DNA from: Larix kaempferi
Lineage: Eukaryota > Streptophyta > Pinopsida > Pinales > Pinaceae
Assembly: GCA_027924585.1 (NCBI GenBank)
Contig: BSBM01000917.1
Coordinates: 8,237,501-8,301,500, forward strand
Reading direction: 5' to 3'
DNA length: 64,000 bases
The notes beneath the pieces are model-generated. The model was not told the origin of the DNA and did not search any database. It was given only the letters and a program-made list of their open reading frames with translations. Below are positions 53,916-64,000 of the stretch, in pieces; the stretch's first letter is position 1, and the number at the start of each line of letters is the position of its first letter. Position numbers and translations under genes: made by a program.

Positions 53916-54474
53916 TGTTATAAAAACAGGATCGCAGAGCAATAACAATAAACAGAAATGCAAAATATAATCACACACACATTACAAGAGAGACACATAT
54001 ATATCATGGTTCACCCAACTTGGGATACGTCCACACTAGAGTTGCCAGTCCTTATTATTATACCGTCCAGTAAAGTGAAGGGATACAACTTGCAGCACAG
54101 TCGTTGCACTTCCTCTTCATTGTTTCACGGTCTCTCTTCTTGATCTCAGTGATCTTTACAATGCATAATACCTAATACATCAACTCTAGCCGTGTTACAT
54201 GTCTTTCTTTTATAAGGGAAATACAATGGGAAAATACCACGGGTTACCCAAAACCATGGGTCCAAAAACAGCTAGCGAAAACAACCCCACAAATTTTCCT
54301 CGAGCCCAAACCCCCTTTCTCGGGGGCTCGCTGGCCCTTGCGCCCCCCAGCCGAGGGAGTGGACACTCCCCCAGACCCCCCTAGGGTTGTGTCGGGATCA
54401 TAACCAAACTTGGGGTACGGACACGGCTGAATAATAATATCTTTGAATCTGAAGATCAGGCTCCACAACCAACA
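53916..54474 (-). repeat. E8 5' LTR, 559 bp
   Basis: 40 bp shorter than its partner: the first two hairpins of the GC-rich zone are deleted (join near 54300-54310). TATAAAAG-like ttttata (plus) sits near 54212. The clear difference from the other LTR makes E8 much older than E6. Confidence 0.9.
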
Positions 54475-54692
54475 GTTGGATGGGACCATATGAAATTGTT
54501 ACAACTTTTGATAATGGATCTGTCGAGATTAAGACAATTGATGATTCACAAATTTCCTTTGTTGTAAATGGACATAGACTTAGAATTTATCATCAACCAA
54601 TATCTAAACAAGATTTTGTGCAGAATGCCTTACAACAGAAGGAGATGGAGCTAGTTGAAGAGGAAGTCATTCCTCTTTCTCCCGATTCTTGA
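54475..54692 (+). pseudogene. G2 integrase C-terminal tail
   Basis: After the TSD the frame continues with GPYEIVTTFDNGSVEIKTID and NGHRLRIYHQP, the standard end of Athila/Tat integrase, and finishes with acidic residues and a stop at 54690. Read together with 48330-49283 it gives an integrase interrupted only by E8. Confidence 0.88.
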
Positions 54693-57157
54693 ATTATTTG
54701 GGGTTATCTTCATTTGTATATATGTAAATATATTTCTGTTTTTTTAATAAATAAGAGTCATTCCCAACAACTGAGTGCATTTATACAGTAAATTCAATCT
54801 TATGATAAGCTGATGAAATTTTATCAATTAAAACAAGGAGACTCTTTTCCTTTCCCTAATTTTGATAAATTTCATGTTGTTATTATGAATAAATTTGAAT
54901 CATCTGACAAGTGGTTTTGAACTTTGATTACAAGAACCTTATCTCTATAATCAGTTCATGAAATATTATCTGAAAAGGGAAGTGCTCTAAAAAACTCATA
55001 ATGAATCCTAACTCCTTCTCTTTCGATTATTGTTGAAATTGAAAATTTATAGTGAAAAGTTAAAATATTCTTTATATAATTTCTAACCACTTCCTTTTAT
55101 GATTCTTTTTAATTTCATTTTTATGCTTTTATATATGGTATTTGATTCAGACATGCACATTTCTTATTTATCATTAGAACAATTGTTTAAGACCTACTCT
55201 AATCATCATGGTTTTCAAAGTTCTATTTTACACCTATGGACTACTAGTTCATCCTAGAGTCATTATTAAAACTTGTCTCTTAAGCATTATTTAGAAAGGT
55301 AGCCCAAGAGTGAGCGATGTTTCTACTTGTAGGGAACATTACTGATCTTTTATGAAGAAGATAGACTGAGAGGTCAAAGAACAACTTTAGGTTATTATCT
55401 TTTGACATGATCTATAATTTAGGTTATTATAAATAAAGTTACTCATAAGGTTCGCTCTAAAAATTTGAATTATGTGTTTAGCAGGCTTAACACACTCTAG
55501 TGCCAACCGACTTCCACATACTAAAAATAATTATACAAAGCAAACACGCCGGGGAATTGAATAGGCTCACTGGCAGCGGGTCCATGCTAAGTAAAATATT
55601 AAACAAGGAAGCTCGGTAAAATGCTTGCATGGTACCAAGATAAACCCGTCGAGGTACTGAACAGGCCTGCTGGCAGCGGAGCAATATCGTGTAAAGAGAT
55701 ATGGTTAATGCATTACTATGCACATGACTCATCTACAAAACACCTGAGTATACAAATACATGTTTAGGCCAATTATTTATACTATCATTAGAGAGTGGAT
55801 GTAAGTTGGACTTGAACCCTGTCATCTAATTCAAACAATACCTAGGATATGATTATCCTAGAAATGGGACCCATAACTATAGAAATCTCACAAACCCTAG
55901 GGTGAACTATATTTATATTCTTTGGATGACAAGAGATATTTAAAGTGAGTCTTGGATGACTGGTTTTCCTATGGCATTTTTCACATCAATTGTACTATCA
56001 TTATTCATATGGTCTTCTTAAACACTTTTATTTTTTTTAGATGAATGTACATATCTGAATCATCTTCATTTATTAGTTAGTATTTCTTTTTCTTATGAAA
56101 AATAATCACAGCATTTTAGAGCTATTGGCTAAATTATTAATTGATTTTTTTTTAATATTAATTAGTTTTTCTTGGATGGCTTGAGGACACTCCATATTTT
56201 TGGTTTGGGGGAGGTTCAGAACTTCCTTTGTTTTCTGATTATTTACCAAAAAGTTCATTTATCTCTGATAAAATGATATGTGTTTTAAGAATAATGCAAA
56301 TAGCAGAAGGAAGATTGTTCTGATCGATGATAAATAAAGAACAATGTGACTAAACTTCCAAAAAAGTAGGTTTATAACATCTTTCGTCTGCTGGAAGCCT
56401 CAGAAATTCCTTGCAAAATCAGGATCATTCAGGACCAACAAACATATCTTGTACAGATCAGAGATCTGTATGAAGGGTTGAATGAAGGGTCGAATGACAA
56501 TCCGAATGAAGTGAGGAATGAGGCGAATGAATGACAATCCGATTGAAGTGCCGAATGAAACCATAGCTTATAATGTGCTAAGATATTTAAATTTCGATTT
56601 TGCTAATACATCTAATTGACTAACCATACCAGGGATTAATCAAACATCATTTCTGCACATGATCTCATTCCTTGCTCATATCGACTAATCAAGCATTATT
56701 GCGATTTTTAGAATCATTACATGGCTATCATATGGTTTTAATTTTTTCATTAAGTTACATCCAAAGATTATTGTGCGGTCTGTCATTGTATTAATCAAGT
56801 CATCATGTTTTTTATTTAACCTATGCCTATAATTTCATGATGAAAATCACATTAAACCTGTTGAAATTTTACTTTGGACATGGTTGAATATGTCATAACC
56901 ATCCAATCCACTTACGCACGCATCTTTATGATGGCACACGACTCAAAATTTTATAATGATAGCGTGATCATTTGAGCATGATAAATTTTTTCCTCACGAT
57001 CATCCAACCATTCAAACGAATCACATTTTAAACTGATGCATGTGTGAATTTTGGTTCATTCTGCTCGCTCTCCATCTTTCCCGAGTCTATTAAGCTACAT
57101 CCCTACAATTTCGTGCATCCCCTGTACCCATCCGCATTCCTTGACCTTTGTTCAACT
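54693..57157 (+). other. G2 spacer between pol and third ORF
   Basis: About 2.5 kb, AT-rich, no coding trace. A 100-bp direct repeat is visible (aaac(a/c)cg.cg at 55542 and 55642, each followed by gcctgctggcagcgg-like sequence). A purine-rich tract at 56202-56214 is listed separately. Long pol-to-ORF3 spacers are usual in Athila and Tat elements. Confidence 0.55.
56202..56214 (+). other. G2 internal polypurine tract
   Basis: ggtttgggggagg, nearly the same as the 3' PPT ggtttgggggaa (58668-58679). Athila/Tat-type elements commonly have such an additional tract between pol and the third ORF; a role as a second plus-strand primer is plausible but unproved. Confidence 0.5.
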
Positions 57158-58628
57158 ATGCCGATCCATCATGAACCTGGAAGCTACCAGGACTTGCTTC
57201 GCATCCCCGAATTCAAAGAATGTCGTGAAGTGTTTCTTCGATCAGGATGGGGTCCATTGCTCCCTCTTCTCCAGGGCCATGACCATGAGATTTCACTCCT
57301 TTTTGCTAAGGGGTTCGATGGTAAGACGTCCAGGGTTGGCCATCTTACTTTTCCTGTGATGGAAGAGTCCATTGCGTTGGCCACGAAGCTTCCCAGTGAG
57401 GGTGCCCGCTGGCACAAACATCTTTTCCTTCCATGGACGACCCATGAATTCGCTCTCAAATCCGACTACCAACATGTTGCAGGCATAAAAGGGTTCCACA
57501 GGGAGTGGATCAAGACAGAATATCGTCCTTGAATGTCATCATCCGGTTGATCACTTGTGAGGGTAAGTACACCATTTTCAAAGATTGCCACATTCGATTA
57601 TTGGCACATTTTTTAATAATCAAGCCCTTAATTTCTCGTTCTATTTTCTGAAAAGCCTAGAAAAGATGTCTAGACAAGTTAGGAAAAATGTAGTTAACCC
57701 TGCTGGAATCTTATACCATCATTGTCTCATAAAAATCCTGATCATTCACTAGTTGGAAGAAAAGGGGAAAACCTGGGATAGCTTTGTGTTTGAAACACTA
57801 AACCCCCATCTGGTCAAGAAACCCCTTGTTAAATCCCCTTCTTCTCGTAAGCATCACCAATTTCAGACTTGTGCAAATGAGCCCGCTCAAACCTCTGCTT
57901 AAGCAAGAAGGGACACCAAGTCTGTACGATTTAGTGAGGATGCCTCAGGAGAAATGCACCTTGTTCATTCATCCTCTCTTGATCTTGTCCACGAGGACAT
58001 GACCATGAAACCCCCATTCTTTTCACCAATACCCACAAATTCAAGAAAGGCCAATCATGACCAGTCTGTCGACCTGACTAACATCTAGTCTATCGATCAG
58101 TCCATCATTCAACCAATGCATTCAGATAGTCTTGATGACCAGACGGATGATCTTGTCCTTGAATCACCTTTTTTTGCATTAGCCAATATATCTGCCCGTT
58201 TGCTTGAAGATCCTGTCTTGGAACCTACCCCTGCACATATTGAAGATAATGCTCCCGAGGAACGCACTACATCTGCTGATCCTGAACCATTTATAAAGGG
58301 ATCGAGCCCTCAAAAAGACCCTGAGTCTTTTGCAGAAGCATCTACTCCACTCCATCAGACTGTGGACAGATTAACCCAAGACATAGCATAGTTAAAAAGC
58401 CAGAATGAGAAGTATGTTGAGATAATATCTAGGCTTCGTGAAGAGAACAAAGGATTACGCTTACAAGCAAAAATCATTGAAGATTTAAATGGCGCCAAAA
58501 CAGCTTCCAACATTTCTCTCTGGTTGAAGCATGATGCCTTGAAGGATCAGTTCAAGAATCTTAGGGCTAAATCCACTTCCTCTTACAAGTCGAAGGCAGT
58601 TGCTACCACAGCTCAGCCTTCTTCCTAA
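57158..58628 (+). pseudogene. G2 third ORF, coiled-coil end, function unknown
   Basis: From the ATG at 57158 the frame reads MPIHHEPGSYQDLLRIPEF and a roughly 125-residue globular part (CREVFLRSGWGPLLPLLQG, VGHLTFPVMEESIALATKLP, FHREWI) to a stop at 57530. Coding character resumes at about 57640 and continues with a few stops (QVRKNVVNPAGILYHHCLI; SVRFSEDASGEM; open 58116-58391), finishing with a coiled coil (KYVEIISRLREENKGLRLQA near 58410-58470) and a stop at 58626. It is placed where Athila has its env-like ORF, but no signal peptide or membrane segment is seen. The N-terminal part vaguely recalls plant-transposon-type proteins of the Transposase_32 kind. Confidence 0.55.
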
Positions 58629-58667
58629 TTTCTTTTCTGCTTTCTCAGTGGGACCTGGCATATCTCC

Positions 58668-58679
58668 GGTTTGGGGGAA
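58668..58679 (+). other. G2 3' polypurine tract
   Basis: ggtttgggggaa directly before the 3' LTR start TGTTGGTGTCC. Confidence 0.85.
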
Positions 58680-61474
58680 TGTTGGTGTCCATTTTTGTCA
58701 CCATTTTGATCAGTAAACATGTTCTAATTGGCGTTATTTTCACTATTTTTATATGATAAGTCATTCTCCTTGTCATTCAGACTGTCAATCAAACCCATTT
58801 TTTGTTCTACAGGTTGTGGTCATCATTTAGACCTTCATTCAGTTGTGCATTCATGATGAATATGCCCAGCCGCATTGGAACCGCCGTTCAACCCTCCATT
58901 CACACCCGCAGAATCGTTGGTTGAGATATTTCGGGGCATTAAAGACAAAAACGATGATGTGGGTTCTGTTGGGGACGTGGCTCTCATGGTTCGTGAACCT
59001 CTATTCTAGAAATCCGCTCTCCTGTCCGCCTAGATTGACACTGCATCATTCGCCCACGTCAAAGAGAACCAACGCACAACTTCCCGCGTGAAGTGAACCA
59101 ACACCTGTGGACTTAGGCAGACGGCCTGTGTGCTGTCGTAAACCACCCTACAGTTGTTCTACATCCATCAAGACCTCTATTTTTAGAGAGTTCAACTACG
59201 TTGACCTTCTCTCTTGTTGTAAAAACTTATATAAAGACGCCTCCTCTCGAGAAACGCAACATCATAGCACATAGACAATAGCTATAATTTTTATATAGAG
59301 ACGCTATCTAATTTTTTTCAGTTAATGGAAGTTTTCGATTTTAGCTGTTGGTGTTCTATTATTGGTGAATAATTTGAGTTAGCTTCAATCCCTAATTGCT
59401 GATAAGGGCCCCTCAACAACCAGAGGTTTTATTGTATATATTCTGCATCTCTTTTCTGCAAGTAAATAGTCTTCATTTTCAGCATTTAACTTGTTTCCTC
59501 TACATGTCATTTCTTTATTTCCTGTAATTTATATTTTGCTGATAATTTAATTTACATTCTTAGAAGTTAATGTGACCGGTCATGCATAGTTTTTTTTAGT
59601 TTGCTTTCAGTCTTTCCATTGTAGTTAGATGGAGTTTAGTTAGTTTAATGTTTCAAGTCCAGTCTGCAATTAGATTAACTCTCTTCGTATTGTTGTAGCT
59701 GTAGGTTAGTTTCATTTACTTTCCTGCCCTGTTTTATCATGCAAATAGGAAATAGTTTCTTTCTTTAGATAGTGATTAGTGTAATGGCTTCTTGTTATTT
59801 TAACTATTAAAACAGTCTATTTACTGCTTTCCTTGCACTATAGGTTCATATGCATTTACCAACTGGCGTTAAGATCATGTAGTTTGCTTATTTCCAGAGT
59901 TTATATAGTTTTTGTCATCCAGAATGTCATTCGGACCGTCTTTCAAACTGTTATCCGGACTGTCATTCAGACCTTCATATTTCTTGTCTTATTTTTATGC
60001 TTATTTTGAATTCAATTTCTCAAGTTTTCGAATTGTACCGTTTCTTGTAATTGATTAGCATTTATATAAGTAATTAGGAATTTGTTTTGCACCACATAGA
60101 GTTTCAATTTAGTTTCATATTCAATTTTAGTTTTCATTCCATTTCCTTAACCTTGCTTTAGTTGCTTTTCAAATTATGTCTCTTTTTATGTTTGATTTAT
60201 TAATACTTTGTTGTTCTAGAATTTACTAATCCCATTCTTAGTTTAGTTTATTTCATTCATATTAAGATTGACTTTGGATTAAACTTAGTAATTTCATTCT
60301 CCAAAACACATTAGTTTTGATAGTTTCTTAGTCCAAGCACAAGGTTGTCTTTTCTCATTTACTTAGTTAGTGAAGATGTTCATAGGATAGGATAGGATTT
60401 GATTTGGGGTCCTGCTGACATGCGGGGTGGATGGGGCGGTCAACTATGGCCGTCCCCACCCCGGATCAAACCCCATGCCCATTGTTCTACGGCATCCCCG
60501 CATTATCGGGCGCTAGTTAAATTGCTATGAAAAAAAAAGGATAGGATTTGATTCAGAAATAAAGTATCTTTCTTAAGTTTTCTACTTGCTTCTTCAGATA
60601 TTCTTATAAGTTTTCTACTTGCTTCTAGATCAGAATTGTTTCCAAGTCGATTGCACATGATTAGATAACATAGATGTTTGCATGCCTTCAATTTCAAAGC
60701 AGTCATTAGAAAGACATGTTTTTGGTTCCTTATTAATAATATCTCATTTCGAATTAGTTCTAAATAGCATAACTAGAGCTTTCCAAATGCTACTTGCTTA
60801 TGGATAAATAATAGATTACAATGTTTAAAGTTAGTTGTAATTGGTTACTTTTCAGTTTGCATCTCTTTGTAGAGGTTAAATTATATTTACTTCCATTTTG
60901 CCTCTTTATTACCTTTGAAAGTCATTTTGATACATTTACTCTAGTTCCTATCACATTTGATGCATTTCCTCAGAATCCTCAAGGGGATGGAATTAGATAA
61001 CATAGCTTGATTTTCCATGCATGAGTAGTTTAACTGTAGAATCTAAATAGTTTTGTTTCCTTAGATAGTGAAGTTCTTTGCTTTCTCATAATTAATTGGT
61101 GAACTAAACTGTTTCATAGATTAGTGTTTTGATAGTCTTTGCTTTTGTAGATTAGTTTGGTTTTCGTCAAAGTTTCGTTTCAGTATTATCTTTCCAATTA
61201 TTGTTCATAGAGTAGAGTAGTATAGCTTGATACTATTCTGATCTATTAGTTAGGTCTAATCAGTTCAGTAGTTGTATTTCTGAAGTTTGACTTGGTTTTT
61301 TCATTTTGAAAGATCTTTCGATTTTTTCATTATTAAACATTTCCAAGGTCTGCCGAGCCGAAACCTTAGGGACCGTTCTACCTCAAGATATACTGTGCCA
61401 CAACTCTAAGATTACTAACCCTGGTCGATAATTAAATATTTGGTGATTCCTTAAGACAATAAATACACCCAACA
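58680..61474 (+). repeat. G2 3' LTR, 2795 bp
   Basis: Starts TGTTGGTGTCCATTTTTG and ends acacccaaca beside the TSD. TATA box tatataaag at about 59228. The distal 2 kb (59480-61474) has no partner in the truncated 5' LTR. It holds a SINE-like insertion at 60405-60537. Several short attcagacc/ttcggacc repeats lie at 59925-59975. No gene is seen. Confidence 0.85.
60405..60537 (+). mobile_element. SINE-like retroposon, 133 bp
   Basis: Flanked by a perfect 16-bp direct repeat, aggataggatttgatt (60389-60404 and 60538-60553), and ending in gaaaaaaaa: the marks of a target-primed retroposon. The body is GC-rich in AT-rich surroundings, has a long hairpin (ggggtgg...cggtcaactatggccg...ccacccc) and a box-B-like ggatcaaacccc at 60463-60474. 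A box A is not convincing. I do not recognise the family. Confidence 0.75.
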
Positions 61475-62541
61475 CAAATCCAACCAAAAGTCAACAGTAT
61501 TCAACCAATGTCAACCATGGTCAACCATTGTAAACCATAGTGAACAATAATCAACCAAAGTTAACCATGGTAAATCAAAGTCAAACAGGGTTAACCAAAA
61601 GTAAACTATAGTTAACCAAATTTAACCATGGTAAAGTAAATCCAACCATAGTCAACCATAGTAAACATTAGTCAACCATGGTTAACCAGAGTTAACCTTG
61701 ATAAACCAAAGTCAACCATGGTTTACCAGGAAGTCAATAAAAACCAATCATGGTACACCAAATTCAACAATGGTCAACAATAGTTAGCTAAATTCAACCA
61801 AAGTCAAGCAAGGTAAACCAAAGTCAACCATGGTCAACCAAAAGTCAACCATTATCAATTGAATTCAACCAGTGATAACCATCGTCAACCATACTCAACC
61901 ATCGTTAACCATGGTCAACCATAGTAAACCATGGTGAGCCATTGTCAAGCATAGTCAACCATGTACAACCATAGTCAATTATAGTCAACCATGCTCAACC
62001 ATAGTGAACCATAGTCAACAAAAAAGTAAACTAAATCCAACCATGGTTAGCCAAAGTCAATCATGGTCAACCAAAAGCCAACAAATTCAACCTTGGTTAG
62101 CTCAAGTCAGCCATAATCAACCAAAGTCAACCATGGTCAACCATTATCAACCATGGGCAACCATATTCAACCAAAGCCAACCAAAATTCAATCGTATTCA
62201 ACCAAAGTTAACCATGGTCAACCATCGTAAACCATAATCAACCAAAGTCAACCATGGTAAAGAAAAGTCAACCAAAGTCAACTATGGCCAACCATAGTCA
62301 ACCATGGTAAAAAAAATCCAACCATAGTCAACCATGGTCAACAATAGTCAACCATGGTTGACTAGAGTCAACCATGGTCGACTAGATTCAACCATCGTCG
62401 ACTAGAGTCAACCATGGTCAACCATATTCAACCATGATTAACCATAGTCAACCAAAGTAAACCAAAATTCAACCATGGTAAACCAAAGTCAATAAAAGTC
62501 GACCAAAATTCAACCATAGTTAGCGATGGTCAACTAAAGTC
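61475..62541. repeat. GTCAACCA minisatellite, block C
   Basis: Same degenerate unit as blocks A and B, starting with the second G2 TSD copy (caaat). A stop-free frame at 62004-62237 follows from the period. It ends where the E9 LTR starts. Confidence 0.92.
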
Positions 62542-63093
62542 TGTTGAAATATTGTAACTTCAAAGAATATTATATTTGTATATTATTTATTCCGGAGATG
62601 TTCCATACCTCCGATGTGATTATACTATAAATCCGGAGATGTTTATTCCTCCGAGTTGGGTGTGGTAACTAGGGTTATTAGACCCACCATGTGGGGGTCG
62701 GCCCAGTCAGTTATATTGGGGTATTTAACCTAATGGTTAAATACGAGCCTACATGTACTTGTGTAAAATACATATCAGAGTAGTGTATAAATAGAGGAGG
62801 TGTGTTCCTCATTTGATACACTCACACACTTGAGGATAGCACACTTGTGGAGGAGAGGTCTGCTATTGTGGAGAAGGAGATCATGTCTCAGGGTTTCATC
62901 TTTGTATATTTCTGGTCATCTATATTGAGGAAGCTTTGCTGGGTTTTCTACCCCATGAGGGTTTCCCAGAATAAATCTCTGTCTCTTGTGTTTATGCTGT
63001 GCTTGTTGTTTCTTCAGTGATCCTGTATATGCTATTATTGTAAAATGGAATGTAATGCTGCTATTTTCTGTCTCAGCATATTAAATTTTAACA
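62542..63093 (+). repeat. E9 5' LTR, 552 bp
   Basis: tgttgaaatattgtaac ... aaattttaaca. It differs from the 607-bp E1 LTR by lack of one copy of the gggtcggccc/ggtcta block, the same kind of change that separates the two E2 LTRs. TATA box at 62786-62795. Confidence 0.9.
62786..62795 (+). promoter_or_regulatory. E9 LTR TATA box
   Basis: tataaataga followed by ggaggtgtgttcctca, the same as in the E1 LTR in opposite orientation. Confidence 0.65.
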
Positions 63094-63105
63094 TGGTATC
63101 AGAGC
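63094..63105 (+). other. E9 primer binding site
   Basis: tggtatcagagc directly after the LTR. Initiator tRNA-Met primer, as in E1 and E2. Confidence 0.93.
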
Positions 63106-64000
63106 TAACCTGAAGGAAGACAAGGTATGGCACTAACGACACTTGCTTTACTTACGACAATTCGAAGGTTAGGGTTTTACATAGCAAAAACCAGTCATCG
63201 TAGCACTTTCGCTATAAATCCGTTTTGGCGAAGTTTTCGGATCTGAAAAGTTTACAGGTCGAAGATAACATCCCCAGGTACCTTGTGTCCAAAGGGAACC
63301 CTCAGATTCGTTGTACTTTATGAGTTATGATCAGTACAAGTTAGGGTTTCTGCCTCTTCCAGATCTCAGTCAAAATCAGGTGACCTTGGAAAAAAGGTCA
63401 TAACTTGGGCTAGGAAGCTCCAAATGAAATTTAGTAAAAAGTGAAAGGTAGTACACAGACTGTACTATCTCAGAAAACTTTTGCAGAGGCCGAAGGTGAA
63501 CCAGTGACACGTGGCACGCCGTACAAGTACGCTCTCCTGTTTTATCCCATAAACCGGTCACGTTACGACACTTGGCATAACTCTCTCTCAGAGAGTCCAA
63601 TTGAGGTCAGACTTGTCAATATGGAAATATAACAGGTTGAGATATCTCAGGAAAAGTTTTCAGAGGCCGAAGCTCAAACAGTGACACGTGGCATGCTGTA
63701 CAAGTTCGCTCTCCTGTTTTATCCCATAAACAGGTCACGTTGCGACACTTGGCATAACTTTCTCTCAGAAAACCCAATTGAGGTCAGACCTGTCAGGATG
63801 GAAAGATGAAAGGTCAGGCTACTGCAGAAAAAGGGTTTTAGACCCTGTGGAGCAAAAATTTCAGATTTATAGCAGAAACAATCAGGTGCATATTTCTGTC
63901 AAAACAGAATTATTTTTGGAGCACCTTTATTCATGGCTTCTGGAATTTAGGGTTTCGAAGAAAGTTAGAATTTTTGGAATCAGAGCCCACGGCTGAATGC
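63106..64000 (+). other. E9 leader with 177-bp duplication
   Basis: gaggccgaag starts at 63486 and 63663, so a unit of about 177 bp is doubled; E1 has it once (antisense frame 3887-4102). The antisense frame of 74 codons at 63376-63600 (MDSLRESYAKCRNVT) lies across the first unit. Telo-box-like agggtttc/tagggtttt motifs are near 63172, 63343 and 63949. No gag start is reached. Confidence 0.65.

Larger units (their letters stand above)
49284..54474 (-). mobile_element. E8: older copy of the E6 copia family
   Basis: LTRs 49284-49882 and 53916-54474, PBS-like site 53902-53913 (gttctgatacca, one change), TSD attgg/gttgg (49279-49283, 54475-54479, one difference). The whole inside parallels E6, with many stops and shifts. 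It splits the G2 integrase tail, whose frame continues on the far side. Confidence 0.93.
45836..61474 (+). mobile_element. G2: Athila/Tat-like Ty3/gypsy element with third ORF
   Basis: LTR ends TGTTGG...CCAACA, TSD caaat (45831-45835, 61475-61479) perfect. Plus-strand order: truncated 5' LTR, RT, RNase H, integrase, spacer with internal PPT, an extra ORF, PPT, 2795-bp 3' LTR. Gag, protease, the N-terminal part of RT and most of the 5' LTR are deleted. RT motifs such as PEDQYKTTFTC and PFGLCNAPVTFQ are of the Athila/Tat type. E8 and a SINE-like retroposon are nested inside. Confidence 0.88.
62542..64000 (+). mobile_element. E9: copia element of the E1 family, 5' end only
   Basis: A 5' LTR, PBS and leader on the plus strand, cut by the window end before gag. 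It is clearly closer to E1 than to E2, sharing long leader sequence with 4381-3550 in inverse orientation. The 5-bp flank aagtc (62537-62541) is the expected TSD, its partner being outside. It lies in the minisatellite and in opposite orientation to E1. Confidence 0.88.

Noticed and set aside
39837-62541. CRISPR-like spaced repeats
   Set aside because: Units are contiguous, degenerate and without unique spacers, and the DNA is clearly from a plant nucleus.

Overview
This window is nuclear DNA of a land plant with a large, transposon-rich genome. The signs are Ty1/copia and Ty3/gypsy LTR retrotransposons primed by initiator tRNA-Met (PBS TGGTATCAGAGC), a spliced CACTA (En/Spm) transposase gene, very long LTRs and no compact host genes. 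A gymnosperm or fern-like genome would fit, but nothing here fixes the taxon. I see no host protein gene, tRNA, rRNA or CRISPR array; every coding trace belongs to a mobile element.

The window is a stack of nested insertions, most placed to the base by target-site duplications (TSDs). (1) 1-5000: a minus-strand copia element (E1), cut by the window edge, inserted into the transposase coding region of a CACTA transposon (5001-10121, minus). The CACTA in turn interrupts the reverse transcriptase (RT) of a Tekay/Del-like gypsy element (G1, plus, 10122-21642). (2) 10303-16634: a complete copia element (E2, minus, TSD cttgc) inside the same G1 RT. (3) G1 resumes at 16640 with the rest of RT, RNase H and integrase, and its long 3' LTR starts at 18876. 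(4) 21643-39397: a pol-less LTR element (E4, minus, TSD tatat), whose right LTR is split by a gypsy element (E5, 26006-38209). E5 is itself split between protease and RT by a very young copia element (E6, 30124-35452, TSD ttccg). This is a four-deep nest: E6 in E5 in E4 in G1.

(5) 39837-62541 is a degenerate minisatellite of about 10-bp units (GTCAACCATG / GTCAACCAAA), broken into three blocks by two insertions. One is a G1-family solo LTR (40517-44262, minus, TSD ctcaa) that holds another solo LTR. The other is an Athila/Tat-like gypsy element with an extra third ORF (G2, 45836-61474, plus, TSD caaat). G2 carries an older copy of the E6 family (E8, 49284-54474) in its integrase tail and a 133-bp SINE-like retroposon in its 3' LTR. 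(6) 62542-64000 is the 5' LTR and leader of another E1-family copia element (E9, plus).

Most points of interest are in the elements themselves. E1 and E2 both lack integrase and share an intron-like block where it should be. The E6/E8 LTRs carry a row of GC-rich hairpins that look conserved by paired changes. E4 encodes a 322-residue coiled-coil protein of unknown family and no pol. G2 encodes a third protein with a C-terminal coiled coil. E6 is close to intact, broken mainly by one extra base in a homopolymer. All comparisons were made by eye; no search or alignment program was run.
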